Shown here: piece after piece, positions 52,543 to 61,887 of the stretch
Layout of the letters: the number at the start of each line of letters is the position of its first letter
Position numbering within the stretch: the first letter of the stretch is position 1
Source of the DNA: Chitinophagaceae bacterium BSSC1
GTDB taxonomy: Bacteria > Bacteroidota > Bacteroidia > Chitinophagales > Chitinophagaceae
Reading direction: 5' to 3'
DNA length: 64,000 bases
Assembly: GCA_002256435.1 (NCBI GenBank)
Contig: NKJC01000005.1
Coordinates: 62,001-126,000 of the forward strand
Made by a program: the position numbers and the translations under genes
Notes under the pieces: model-generated
Databases searched by the model: none
What the model was told of the DNA's origin: nothing
Seen by the model: the letters and a program-made list of their open reading frames with translations, nothing else

Positions 52543-54462
52543 TTATTTCACGTTTTGTTTAACCGGAATTTGCTTGATCAACCATTTTACCAAATCATTG
52601 GCAGCTTGGAGGTTTTGGTATTCCATGGGCAACTTTCTTCCATCGGTATATTCATTATACAACCAAGGATCAGCTGTTGCAAACACAGTACCTTTGCCCA
52701 ATTTTGCTGTTGCAAAAATGATTAAATCCTCTTTTTTCAACATGGGTTTTGCAGGGGCAGTTAAGGTAATTGAACTAACTTCTTTTTGATAGATCTTTTT
52801 CACGTTTGGCAATATGGGATTCCCTGCAGGAACCATTACCGCACCAGTTTCATATTGATTACCCTGAACCCTATTATAGCTATCCTCATTAAAATGAATC
52901 CCAAAACTATTGGCTAATTGATTAAAGTGTTCAAATTCTGCATTACCCTTGTCATTGTGGAATAAGACCAATACACCACCAGCTTTTACCCATTCAGTGA
53001 TAGCCTTAACGTCTTTTGGCTGAACATAATTAGGGGTTGGATTATCCGTTATATTATCCGCATCAACAATGAAATAGATATCACTGTTTTTTAAGTTTTC
53101 TTTTGTTGGAGCAGCACTCAAGGTTTTGGTTTGAACCCCATGTGCATTAAACACCTGACCTAATAAATAAAACCCATTATTGTACATTTCATCCCACTTA
53201 TAGTGGTAGGGCTTTAATGCACCCGTAATGTCTTTTTTCTTTTCTGCATTAAACCAATCATCTAGGAGCACAGATATTCCAGCACCTAATTTTATATTTT
53301 TGTGCAAAGCCATTTCATTGGCCATTTGCAAGAAGGCACCAACGCCTTTTTTGTCATTGACTATGACTTTTTCACTCATGTAATAAGCATAGCTTCCGTC
53401 TCTATAAGGGTTACCCCCTAAGCCACTAACAGAAACCGTACCGTGTAAATTGGTTTGACCATTTGCGTCTACTTTCAAAAACTCTTTTAAGATTCCAGCA
53501 TAACCCTTGTCAGCAACTGACATCCAAGTAGCTGGCAAATAACCCAACCTAACTGCTTTTGCAATGGTGCAAACAAACATACAAGCAGCAGAAGCTTCTA
53601 AATAGTTTCCTTTTTCTTTTGGCAGGTTTAAAATATCATACCAAAGGCCAGTTGTTGGATCTTGTACCTTCTTGATGGCTGTTACAAACCTTCCTAAAAT
53701 TTGCTTTAATGAATCTTTATAAGGCTCATTTTTGGGCATCCTTTCCATCACGTCTACCAATGCCATACCATACCAACCCATGGCCCTTGCCCAAAAATGA
53801 GGTGAGAGGCCTGTTTTAGGATCAGCCCATTTTTGCTCTTTAGCTTCATCCCAACCATGATAGATTAAACCAGTTTTAGCATCTCTGGCTTTGGCTTCCA
53901 TTACAATAAACTGATGGGCAATCTCTTTAAACGCATCAGACTCATTAAAATCAGCGGCAAACTCAGCGTGAAAAGGTTCCGCCATATACAATCCATCTAA
54001 CCACATTTGGTGTGGATAGATTTTCTTGTGCCAGTATCCACCAGCATTGGTGCGAGGTTGTTTTTTTAATTGTTCCCTTAGTGTTAAGGCTGCTTTATAA
54101 TACTTTTCTTTACTAGTTACTTTATACAAAGTCAACAACATTCTTCCATCAAGAATATTATCAAGATTATAATCCTCTATTTTATAAGTACGGATATTCC
54201 CATTTTCTTCTATAAAATAGTCCATACTTTTTTGCAAATAATTGAAGTATTTGGGATCTGCTGTTTGGTACCAAAGTCCTTCAATCCCTTTTAAAACAAC
54301 ACCAAGGTCATAGGACCATTTGGTTGGTTTAGCGCCTTCTACCCAAAGAGTATCAGTCCAGGTTTTCATAATGGTGGCCGCCATTCTTTCTGCCGGGCTC
54401 TGTGCTTGTACTGCTTGGAGCAAAGTCAAGGAAAACAATACAATGGAAAGGAATCTTTTCAT
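52543..54462 (-). CDS. GH105 unsaturated rhamnogalacturonyl/galacturonyl hydrolase with C-terminal DUF4350
   Basis: The enzyme removes the unsaturated uronic acid from lyase products. After the signal peptide (MKRFLSIVLFSLTLLQAVQA) residues about 25-375 form the alpha/alpha-barrel of GH88/GH105: SYDLGVVLKGIEGLW, NLDNILDGRMLLTLY, GGYWHKKIYPHQMWLDGLYMAEPF, HFWARAMGWYGMALVDVMERMP and GNYLEASAACMFVCTIAKA. Residues about 430-639 look like a DUF4350 Rossmann-like module (DIYFIVDADNITDNPTPNYV, GGVLVLFHNDKGNAEFEHF, GKGTVFATADPWLYNEY). Its stop is 53 bp before the CE8-PL10 gene and its start 1 bp after the CE12-GH28 stop. Confidence 0.88.
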   Translation of the reverse strand: MKRFLSIVLFSLTLLQAVQAQSPAERMAATIMKTWTDTLWVEGAKPTKWSYDLGVVLKGIEGLWYQTADPKYFNYLQKSMDYFIEENGNIRTYKIEDYNLDNILDGRMLLTLYKVTSKEKYYKAALTLREQLKKQPRTNAGGYWHKKIYPHQMWLDGLYMAEPFHAEFAADFNESDAFKEIAHQFIVMEAKARDAKTGLIYHGWDEAKEQKWADPKTGLSPHFWARAMGWYGMALVDVMERMPKNEPYKDSLKQILGRFVTAIKKVQDPTTGLWYDILNLPKEKGNYLEASAACMFVCTIAKAVRLGYLPATWMSVADKGYAGILKEFLKVDANGQTNLHGTVSVSGLGGNPYRDGSYAYYMSEKVIVNDKKGVGAFLQMANEMALHKNIKLGAGISVLLDDWFNAEKKKDITGALKPYHYKWDEMYNNGFYLLGQVFNAHGVQTKTLSAAPTKENLKNSDIYFIVDADNITDNPTPNYVQPKDVKAITEWVKAGGVLVLFHNDKGNAEFEHFNQLANSFGIHFNEDSYNRVQGNQYETGAVMVPAGNPILPNVKKIYQKEVSSITLTAPAKPMLKKEDLIIFATAKLGKGTVFATADPWLYNEYTDGRKLPMEYQNLQAANDLVKWLIKQIPVKQNVK

Positions 54463-54463
54463 A

Positions 54464-56800
54464 CTACTTAATTTCTATGGTTTTAGCATCGGCTCCAAAG
54501 CCAATATCCGTTTTGGTTTTTTGATTGTTCTTTAGTGTAATAGAAACAGATTTGGTTCTAGGACCATGTGCTTGCAAAAATGTTTCAGACTTATTGCTAA
54601 AATCAAATCCTTTGATTTTGATATCACTGCTATTGAGTGTATACACCAATGGGTTTTTATTGTTTGCGTGTATGCTGATATTATTTAATTGAATACCCGT
54701 TGCTTCTTGAATATCAATCCCCTCATTTGATTGAATAAACACATTGTTCATTTGAATGTCTTTTACATGCATTTCAGGAATTCCTCTTACAAAAATGGCT
54801 TTTGATGCACCATTGCAACTGATATTATTAAAGAAGAAATGCTGAAACTGTGGTGTAGCTTCTGTTACAGGTAGTGTTTCAACAACAGGAGGTTCTCTTT
54901 TTTCACCTGCCAAAACAACTGGGTCTTTGGCCATATAATACATGTCAAATAAAATAGCTTCTGCCACAATATCTTTCATGACAATATTGCTAGCATAAAT
55001 ATTCTCAACAATTCCACCTCTACCCCTAGTTGTTTTAAATCTAAGTCCAATATCAGTTCCAATAAAAGTACAATTTCCTACATACAGGTTACGTGCTCCA
55101 CCACTCATTTCACTCCCAATCACAAAGCCTCCATGTGCATGATAGACCGTACAATTGTTCACAATCATGTCTTGTGTTGGCATTCCTCTTTTTCTACCAT
55201 CTTCATCTCTACCAGATTTAATAGTAATGCCATCATCACCCGTATCAAATACGCAGTCTTCCATGATGATATTCTTACAACTTTCTAAATCAAGGGCGTC
55301 TGTATTGGTACCATACCATGGATTCTTGACAATCAAACCCCTGATGGTAATATGTTCACTAGTAACAACATGTGTAGTCCAAGCAGGGCTATTGTTAAAT
55401 GTGACTCCTTCAATTAAAATGTTTTTAGAATTGGAGATCCTAACCATATTGGGTCTTAGAAAATCTTTGATGCCTTCAAAATCACTAAGTTTTTTACCTT
55501 CTGTTAGTTTACCAATATTTTTATCCAAAGAAGCTTTAACCGCTGCTTCTGAAGGATACCATGTTTTCTTGTCTTCTGTTAAGGCACCACCATAAGTTTG
55601 CAAATGATTCTTCCATCCAGATTCATTCATCTTGTCTTTCTTCAATGGTCTCCAGTAAAAACCATTGCCGTCAAAAGTACCTTTACCTGTAATAGCAATA
55701 TTACTTATTCCTTCAGCAGTGATAGGCGACTGACACCTTGCTGCATCTACACCTTCAAAGGAAGAAACCACTAAGGGATACTGATTCAAGTCACTTGTAA
55801 AAATAACCAAGGCATTTTTTTCTACATAGAGATTGATATTGCTCTTCATGACAATGGGACCAGTAAGCCATAAGCCTGCAGGTATTTTAACTACCCCACC
55901 ACCCTTGGCTGCCATTTGCTCAATGGTTTTGTTAATGGCAACTGAATTCAAGGTTTTACCATCTGCTACTGCCCCATTGGCTAGAATACTTAGTGTGTCT
56001 TGCCTAAAATGTGGCAAATAAATTTTGGGTAATTCAAATTGGAATTTCCCTTGAAACAAAGAAGGTTTTAAAAAAGTAACCAAAGACAATTGTTGACTTA
56101 CAATAGATTCGCAAACCAAGGAAGCCATTGATGCAGCCCCATATTCACTAAAATGTGTATTATCTTCTTCCTTGCCTTTGTAATTTTTAAAATGTTGTGC
56201 AGGTATATTTAGGAATAAACGCTTACTTCCTTCTACTCCTTCTTTTACAATCAACGCCTCACTTGATTTGTGCAAATCAATCATGGGCACTTTTAACATG
56301 GTTGCTACTTCTTTAACAACAGCAGGATAGTCACCGTGTTGATCTACAAATTTTCCTTTTTCATCAAACTTGCGGCGCATCACGGGTGTCATTAAAATGG
56401 GGAAACCACCTTTGCTCCTTGTATCGTTTACAAATTTAATTAGGTTCTCTTTGTATAAACCATGTGCAGGCGCGGAGCGATTGCTATCTTCTACCTTTTG
56501 GTCATTGTGCCCAAATTGAATGAGCACATAATCACCTTTGCGCATCCTTGACATGACAGTATCCCATCTACCTTCTTTGATAAAACTTTTGGTGCTTCTG
56601 CCATTCATGGCATGATTCTGTACTTGAATACCTGGCAAAAGAAACTGGGGGAATAACTGCCCCCAGCCTCTTTCTGGATTTTCGTCCAATGGCTTGTCAG
56701 CCATGGTTGAATCACCAATTAGGAATATACGTGGTTTATCTTCTGCCTGCTTAAAAGCGGCAAGTATGATTACAGCAACTAATGCCAGAATTTTTTTCAT
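54464..56800 (-). CDS. Rhamnogalacturonan acetylesterase (CE12) - GH28 polygalacturonase fusion
   Basis: This is a secreted two-domain enzyme. Residues about 20-245 are an SGNH esterase of the CE12 type: FLIGDSTMADKPLDENPERGWGQ (catalytic Ser), NHAMNGRSTKSFI, LIQFGHNDQK and the Asp-x-x-His motif in EDNTHFSEYGA. Residues about 265-778 are a GH28 right-handed beta-helix: GAVADGKTLNSVAINKTIEQM, GTNTDALDLESCKN, DTGDDGITIKSGRD, GGFVIGSEMSGGARN and GLRFKTTRGRGG carry the catalytic Asp residues and substrate-binding residues. It would deacetylate and then hydrolyse pectin backbone. 39 bp downstream of susD stop, 1 bp before GH105. Confidence 0.88.
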   Translation of the reverse strand: MKKILALVAVIILAAFKQAEDKPRIFLIGDSTMADKPLDENPERGWGQLFPQFLLPGIQVQNHAMNGRSTKSFIKEGRWDTVMSRMRKGDYVLIQFGHNDQKVEDSNRSAPAHGLYKENLIKFVNDTRSKGGFPILMTPVMRRKFDEKGKFVDQHGDYPAVVKEVATMLKVPMIDLHKSSEALIVKEGVEGSKRLFLNIPAQHFKNYKGKEEDNTHFSEYGAASMASLVCESIVSQQLSLVTFLKPSLFQGKFQFELPKIYLPHFRQDTLSILANGAVADGKTLNSVAINKTIEQMAAKGGGVVKIPAGLWLTGPIVMKSNINLYVEKNALVIFTSDLNQYPLVVSSFEGVDAARCQSPITAEGISNIAITGKGTFDGNGFYWRPLKKDKMNESGWKNHLQTYGGALTEDKKTWYPSEAAVKASLDKNIGKLTEGKKLSDFEGIKDFLRPNMVRISNSKNILIEGVTFNNSPAWTTHVVTSEHITIRGLIVKNPWYGTNTDALDLESCKNIIMEDCVFDTGDDGITIKSGRDEDGRKRGMPTQDMIVNNCTVYHAHGGFVIGSEMSGGARNLYVGNCTFIGTDIGLRFKTTRGRGGIVENIYASNIVMKDIVAEAILFDMYYMAKDPVVLAGEKREPPVVETLPVTEATPQFQHFFFNNISCNGASKAIFVRGIPEMHVKDIQMNNVFIQSNEGIDIQEATGIQLNNISIHANNKNPLVYTLNSSDIKIKGFDFSNKSETFLQAHGPRTKSVSITLKNNQKTKTDIGFGADAKTIEIK

Positions 56801-56839
56801 ATTGTGTTCCTATTTTAAAAATCTACGCTCAAATTTAGG

Positions 56840-58492
56840 CTATTGATAGCCTTGGTTTTGAGGAAATGCTGATTTGTTTGTTACAGCATCAATTTGGCTT
56901 TGTGGAATAGGCCTAACTGAATGGAATGGCTGCACATATATTGCCGCATCCGGATTCATTGTCTTAATTCTATCAATCAGTTTTCCAGTTCGTTTCAGGT
57001 CAAACCAACGCAATTGTTCACCAGCCAATTCCCTTGCTCTCTCATCTAAAATAAAGTCTAGGTTCATTTGTGCTGGAGTCACTTGCATTTGAGCAGTTTT
57101 TCCAGGTAATGCAGCCCTAGTTCTAATGATATTTACATAATAAGCAGCTGAATCTGTTTTGCCAATATTTACTTCAGCTTCTGCAGCAATCAAGTACATT
57201 TCAGCCAAACGAATCACATAAGCATCCCTTGCACTCTGAGCTTCAGACAAACTAGCCCTTGTAGAATCTTTGAATTTTTTAAGAGAAACATAGAATTTCC
57301 TTTGCACAGGAACCCCATTAGCAGCATAGGTTTTTGCTTGATCATACGTGGTATATTTCTTTGAAGCCATTACTGCAGGTGGAATAATTGCCTTACTTGC
57401 AAATGCAGCAGTATCGCCAACGGCAAAACCAGTTGCTGCTTTATTAGCAGTCCAAACGGTTTGGAAAGAAGCGGCATACCTACCATCATTGGCGTCATCA
57501 AAAAGATTTAGGAAAGACAAAGTAGGCATATACCTATTGAATGGACGACCATTGGGTATATCCCTAATCAGAATGCTGGTATTTACTTGGTCATATACCA
57601 TCAAGAACATCAGGTGACCATTATTAGAACCCCTTGAATGCCCTGATGGGAAAGTGGAACTAGCTAGGTCATTTAGTGCAAGGTTAGTAGAATAATCTAC
57701 TGCCCAAACCACTTCCTTGTTTTTCAATTTACCCATATCCCATAAGTCTGAATAGGCAGGCAGGAGACTATATCCATAGTTTTTAATCACATCATTTGCT
57801 AGGGCAATTGCTGCAGCATTCTGTCCTCTTGTAAGGTACATCCTGGCTAAAAACGCTTTAGCAACTGGTTGTGTTGCCCTACCATATTCTGCGGTAGTCA
57901 AAGGTAAATTTGCAACTGCAAATTGTAAATCAGCAAAAATTTGAGTGTAGAAACTATCAACAGAAGTTCTATTGGCAGTGGTAATAACACCATCACTTGG
58001 CTTAGTGGTTAATTGAACTCCACCCCAGGTTTCTACAATATGCCAATTATAAAAAGCTCTTAAAAATCTCAGTTCTCCTTCACGAGTTGCTTTTTGAGCA
58101 GCAGTATAATCAGTTACCGCCGCAATATTGGTAATACCAGTATTGCATAGATTGATGGCCGCATAGAAACTATTCCATTCTAGGTCTAAAGCATTGGTAT
58201 TATTTCCTTGCAAATTGTTGTATTGACTTACCTGTGGATACACATCACCTGTTCCACTAGTCCAAATATCCGTACCCATTTCAGAAAGTTGATATCCTTC
58301 TTCCTTGCCATACCAATATCTACTATAGGAATAGGCAGCATTTACCAGGGTTTCAAAACCAACTGCTTTTGTGTAAACGGTACTAGCTGTAAGACCGCTT
58401 GGGTTGTATTCTTCTAATTTCTTTTCGCAAGCTGTAAACACTATTACTAGTGCTATAGCTGATAGAAAGTATTTAAATATATTATTTTTCAT
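56840..58492 (-). CDS. SusD/RagB-type outer-membrane lipoprotein
   Basis: This is a surface glycan-binding lipoprotein that works as a lid on the partner SusC barrel. The 550-residue product has a lipoprotein signal (ALVIVFTACEKKLEEYNP) and the SusD fold: helical TPR-like region with LRFLRAFYNWHIVETWGGVQL, YGRATQPVAKAFLARMYLTRGQ, RLAEMYLIAAEAEVNIG and FILDERARELAGEQLRWFDLKR. It is 27 bp after susC. Confidence 0.93.
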   Translation of the reverse strand: MKNNIFKYFLSAIALVIVFTACEKKLEEYNPSGLTASTVYTKAVGFETLVNAAYSYSRYWYGKEEGYQLSEMGTDIWTSGTGDVYPQVSQYNNLQGNNTNALDLEWNSFYAAINLCNTGITNIAAVTDYTAAQKATREGELRFLRAFYNWHIVETWGGVQLTTKPSDGVITTANRTSVDSFYTQIFADLQFAVANLPLTTAEYGRATQPVAKAFLARMYLTRGQNAAAIALANDVIKNYGYSLLPAYSDLWDMGKLKNKEVVWAVDYSTNLALNDLASSTFPSGHSRGSNNGHLMFLMVYDQVNTSILIRDIPNGRPFNRYMPTLSFLNLFDDANDGRYAASFQTVWTANKAATGFAVGDTAAFASKAIIPPAVMASKKYTTYDQAKTYAANGVPVQRKFYVSLKKFKDSTRASLSEAQSARDAYVIRLAEMYLIAAEAEVNIGKTDSAAYYVNIIRTRAALPGKTAQMQVTPAQMNLDFILDERARELAGEQLRWFDLKRTGKLIDRIKTMNPDAAIYVQPFHSVRPIPQSQIDAVTNKSAFPQNQGYQ

Positions 58493-58519
58493 TTGTCTTG
58501 ATTTTTGTTGGGTTTATGA

Positions 58520-61489
58520 TCAAAATGTGAAAGTAAGTCCAGTTACAATCAATTTAGTTAATGGTCTTTCAAAAGAACCACCACCTTCTGGATCATAGTC
58601 TTTCACTTTAGAAAAAGTAACATAGTTTCTGGCGCTTACATACCATCTTAAACTGGCAACATGAATTTTGCTAGCTATAGAAGAAGGCAATGTATACCCG
58701 ATGGTAATATTTCTAATTTTCAAATAAGACCCGTCTTTATAACCTAGTGTTGAAGCAAATGGCATAGACGCTTTAGAGATATTGATATTGGGTCTAGGAT
58801 AATCATTGGTAGGATTTTCAGGAGTCCAATAATTTACATTAGCTCCATTTTCAATACCATTAGGTTCAAATTTAAGTGCATAATCAGAAACAAATGTTTG
58901 TCCAACCCTTGCAAATAAATAGATATTCAAATCAAAGTCTCTGAAACGGATATCGTTGTTAAATCCAAGAGAATATTGAGGAACTGCAGAACCTATCACA
59001 GACCTATCGCCCAAGGCAGTGAATTTTTTATCTCCATCTACATCTTGAACACGAATATCACCTGGCTTATAACCAAAGCTAGCAGCCGTTGATGCGTCTT
59101 CAGTTTGCCAAATACCTAGTTTGTTATAATCATAAAATGACCTTACTGGAGAACCAATGAAAAATCCACTAGCTACATCATTTTGGCCATTTGGCAAATC
59201 AACAATTCTTTCATTGTTGCGCATGTATGTCAACTGTGATGTCCAAGAAAAATGATTTGATTTAATATTCTCTGATTTCAAAGTCAATTCAAAACCTGAG
59301 TTTCTTGTTTTACCTACATTACCCAAGATAGAAGTACCACCTGTTGTTGCTGGTAATTTAACCAAATACAACAAATTGTCCGTTTTTGAATCATACACGT
59401 CAATTGACCCAGAAATTCTGTTCTTGAGAATAGCAAAATCAAGACCAATATTGGTAGTTGCAGTTAATTCCCATTTCAAATCAGTATTACCAATTTGTGG
59501 ATCCAAACCATAAGCCAAAGAGCTGATATCATTAAAGGAATAAGGTACCAAAATCAATCCACTCTGTGTTTGATAAGGACTCACTGCTGAATTACCAGCA
59601 ACCCCATAACTCACCCTCAATTTTAAGTCATTGAAGAAGTGATTGTTCTGCATAAATCCTTCGTCTCCAATTCTCCAAGCAGCAGCAGCCGAAGGGAAGA
59701 ATGACCATCGATTCTGAGGTGCCAATACAGATGCACCATCTTCTCTACCAGTAAAAGTTAATAGGTATTTACTCTTGTATCCATAATTTAAACGGAATGC
59801 ATAAGAAGTAAGATTACTACCAACATAGTTACTAGAAACAGCCAAATTGGAAGGGTTATTTTGTAAAGCATAAAATGCTTGACTGGCCAATAATTGACCA
59901 GTTGCAGATGCCGAATTATTTTCAGACCTATTTGACAAATAACTGGTAACGCCAGTAACTGCCACACTATGATCACCAAATTGTTCTTTCCAATTGATGA
60001 TATTTTCCCAAGTTAAATTGGCCTGCATACTATTATTGATCCTAGATAGTGAACCAGAAGACAATGCGCGGTTAATAGTGTTGGCGTCTTCAAAGAAACC
60101 ATTTCTTGAATTGGCATTTACTACACCAAAATTAGAACGAATGCTTAGGCTTTTCAATGGTTTCCAATCTACATAACCAGTTGATAAAATTCTAGTAGTT
60201 TTTGTATCATTCTTATAGGCACCTGGCACATCGTCTAACAAAGGATTAAACTGAGCACCGTTTCCTGGGTTTTTTAATAAGGTTACGCCATCTGCGGCAT
60301 ATGGATTATAATAAGGTAATACTTTGTTTGCTTGGTTTAAAACACCATCTGCGCGCGAATTACCATCGTAATAAGACAACTGACTTTCAAAGCCCAATTT
60401 CAAACTATTGGTAATGGTCTGCTCAATATTTAACCTTAATGAATACCTATTTAAATAGTCATTGTACAAAAGACCTTTTTCCTTGAAATAGGCAAAAGAA
60501 GCAAATACGCGTGTCTTTTCTGTACCACTAGCAATGTTTACGCTATGTTCTTGTTGAGAACCTTTTCCAAGAAGCATCCCTGGATAATAAAAAGAAGCTC
60601 CAGATTGTACGGCAGCTAAATCAGCGGGACTTGTGAAAACCTTTGCTTCATCCGTTGCTGGATTATAGGCTGGATTAGCTGTACGATATGCTTGTCTTTT
60701 TAACTCTGCAAATTGTGGCCCTGTCATTGGAACGGGGTAACCAGCGGCTTCTGAAATACCATAATAAGTTCCGGCATTAACAGTTAATTTTCCCACCTTA
60801 CCTTTTTTAGTGGTAATCAGTATAACCCCATTGGCTCCTTTTGATCCATAAATAGCAGTAGAAGATCCATCTTTCAACACTTCCATTGATTCAATATCAT
60901 TGGTATTGATGTCTTGAAAATTGTCATATTGAATACCATCAACAATATACAATGGACCGTTACCTGCTCTAATGGATCTGTTTCCGCGTACTGTAACACT
61001 AACATTAGCTCCAGCAGAACCACTAGTTCTAACAATATCAACTCCTGCAACCTTACCTTGTAATGATTCCATGACACTGGTAGCAGCCACTTTTCTAATT
61101 TCTTCGGCTTTAATTGAAACCACAGCACCGGTTAAATCTTTTTTAGAAGAAACACCATAACCAATGACTACAACTTCATCTAAGGCTTTTACTTCTTTAG
61201 ACAAACTAATAGTTAAACTACTACCTGTTGTAGCTGAAACGTTTTGTGATTTGTAACCAATATAACTAAATTCTAATTCTACAGAAGCTGATTCAGATTT
61301 GAGGGTTAATTGAAAATTACCAGCATCATCTGTTTTGGTGCCTGATTTTGATTTTTTGTCAATAACAGAAACCCCAGAAAGTGGTTTCCCGTTGCCCTCA
61401 TCAACAACGCTACCCTTAATGGGCTTTGTTTGAGCTGCTAATTGCAGCAGGCATCCCATAAATAGGATTAAAATTTGTACTTTTTTCAT
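58520..61489 (-). CDS. SusC/RagA-type TonB-linked outer-membrane protein
   Basis: This is a TonB-dependent barrel that imports oligosaccharides. The 989-residue product has a signal peptide, an N-terminal CarboxypepD_reg-like domain (residues about 22-100; KGSVVDEGNGKPLSGVSVI), a plug with SVMESLQGKVAGVDI, LYIVDGIQY and IESMEVLKDGSSTAIYGSKGANGVILITTKKG, and a long 22-strand-type barrel. It is the first gene of the pectin run to uxaC; the substrate (pectin oligosaccharides) is inferred from the locus. Confidence 0.95.
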   Translation of the reverse strand: MKKVQILILFMGCLLQLAAQTKPIKGSVVDEGNGKPLSGVSVIDKKSKSGTKTDDAGNFQLTLKSESASVELEFSYIGYKSQNVSATTGSSLTISLSKEVKALDEVVVIGYGVSSKKDLTGAVVSIKAEEIRKVAATSVMESLQGKVAGVDIVRTSGSAGANVSVTVRGNRSIRAGNGPLYIVDGIQYDNFQDINTNDIESMEVLKDGSSTAIYGSKGANGVILITTKKGKVGKLTVNAGTYYGISEAAGYPVPMTGPQFAELKRQAYRTANPAYNPATDEAKVFTSPADLAAVQSGASFYYPGMLLGKGSQQEHSVNIASGTEKTRVFASFAYFKEKGLLYNDYLNRYSLRLNIEQTITNSLKLGFESQLSYYDGNSRADGVLNQANKVLPYYNPYAADGVTLLKNPGNGAQFNPLLDDVPGAYKNDTKTTRILSTGYVDWKPLKSLSIRSNFGVVNANSRNGFFEDANTINRALSSGSLSRINNSMQANLTWENIINWKEQFGDHSVAVTGVTSYLSNRSENNSASATGQLLASQAFYALQNNPSNLAVSSNYVGSNLTSYAFRLNYGYKSKYLLTFTGREDGASVLAPQNRWSFFPSAAAAWRIGDEGFMQNNHFFNDLKLRVSYGVAGNSAVSPYQTQSGLILVPYSFNDISSLAYGLDPQIGNTDLKWELTATTNIGLDFAILKNRISGSIDVYDSKTDNLLYLVKLPATTGGTSILGNVGKTRNSGFELTLKSENIKSNHFSWTSQLTYMRNNERIVDLPNGQNDVASGFFIGSPVRSFYDYNKLGIWQTEDASTAASFGYKPGDIRVQDVDGDKKFTALGDRSVIGSAVPQYSLGFNNDIRFRDFDLNIYLFARVGQTFVSDYALKFEPNGIENGANVNYWTPENPTNDYPRPNINISKASMPFASTLGYKDGSYLKIRNITIGYTLPSSIASKIHVASLRWYVSARNYVTFSKVKDYDPEGGGSFERPLTKLIVTGLTFTF

Positions 61490-61887
61490 ACAGCAAGTTT
61501 GTTTTAACTTTTTGGCAAAATTTGAAACCCCATAAAACTTGCATGCAGAAAAGTCAACCTTTTTCTAGTATTTGCAATTCAACACTTGAAAAAATGGCTG
61601 AATCACGCTAACTTTTTGGTTAGTTACTCAAAGGCAAGCAAAATACCTATGGAATCTACTCACCAAAGTACCATTGTTTTCAAAAGCCTTTAATGATTGA
61701 CTTTTCTTTATCTACGCAATCGTTCCCGGCATCGATATCAAATAACCTTAATAATAGTTCCGCTTCATAAATAACCAACTTTTGATCAAATTGATACAAA
61801 TTAGGAAATAGATTAGGGAAGTCATAAATAAAAATAAAACCTGTATTTTGTGTAAATAAGAGCGTCAAATCTAATGGGTCTAAAAGT
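61490..61887. promoter_or_regulatory. Divergent control region between susC and lacI, with LacI-type operator at 61713-61730
   Basis: This 398-bp AT-rich gap holds the promoters of susC (minus) and the LacI regulator (plus). At 61713-61730 TACGCAATCGTTCCCGGC repeats the left half TACGCAATCGTT of the site at 39818-39835 perfectly; the right half is degenerate. It lies 224 bp from susC and 158 bp from lacI. No ORF or RNA gene was seen in the gap. A short inverted repeat, CTAAC (61608-61612) and GTTAG (61619-61623), is present but weak. Confidence 0.65.

Noticed and set aside
61608..61623. CTAAC-TTTTTG-GTTAG inverted repeat before susC
   Set aside because: The 5-bp arms are too short to support a regulatory claim.
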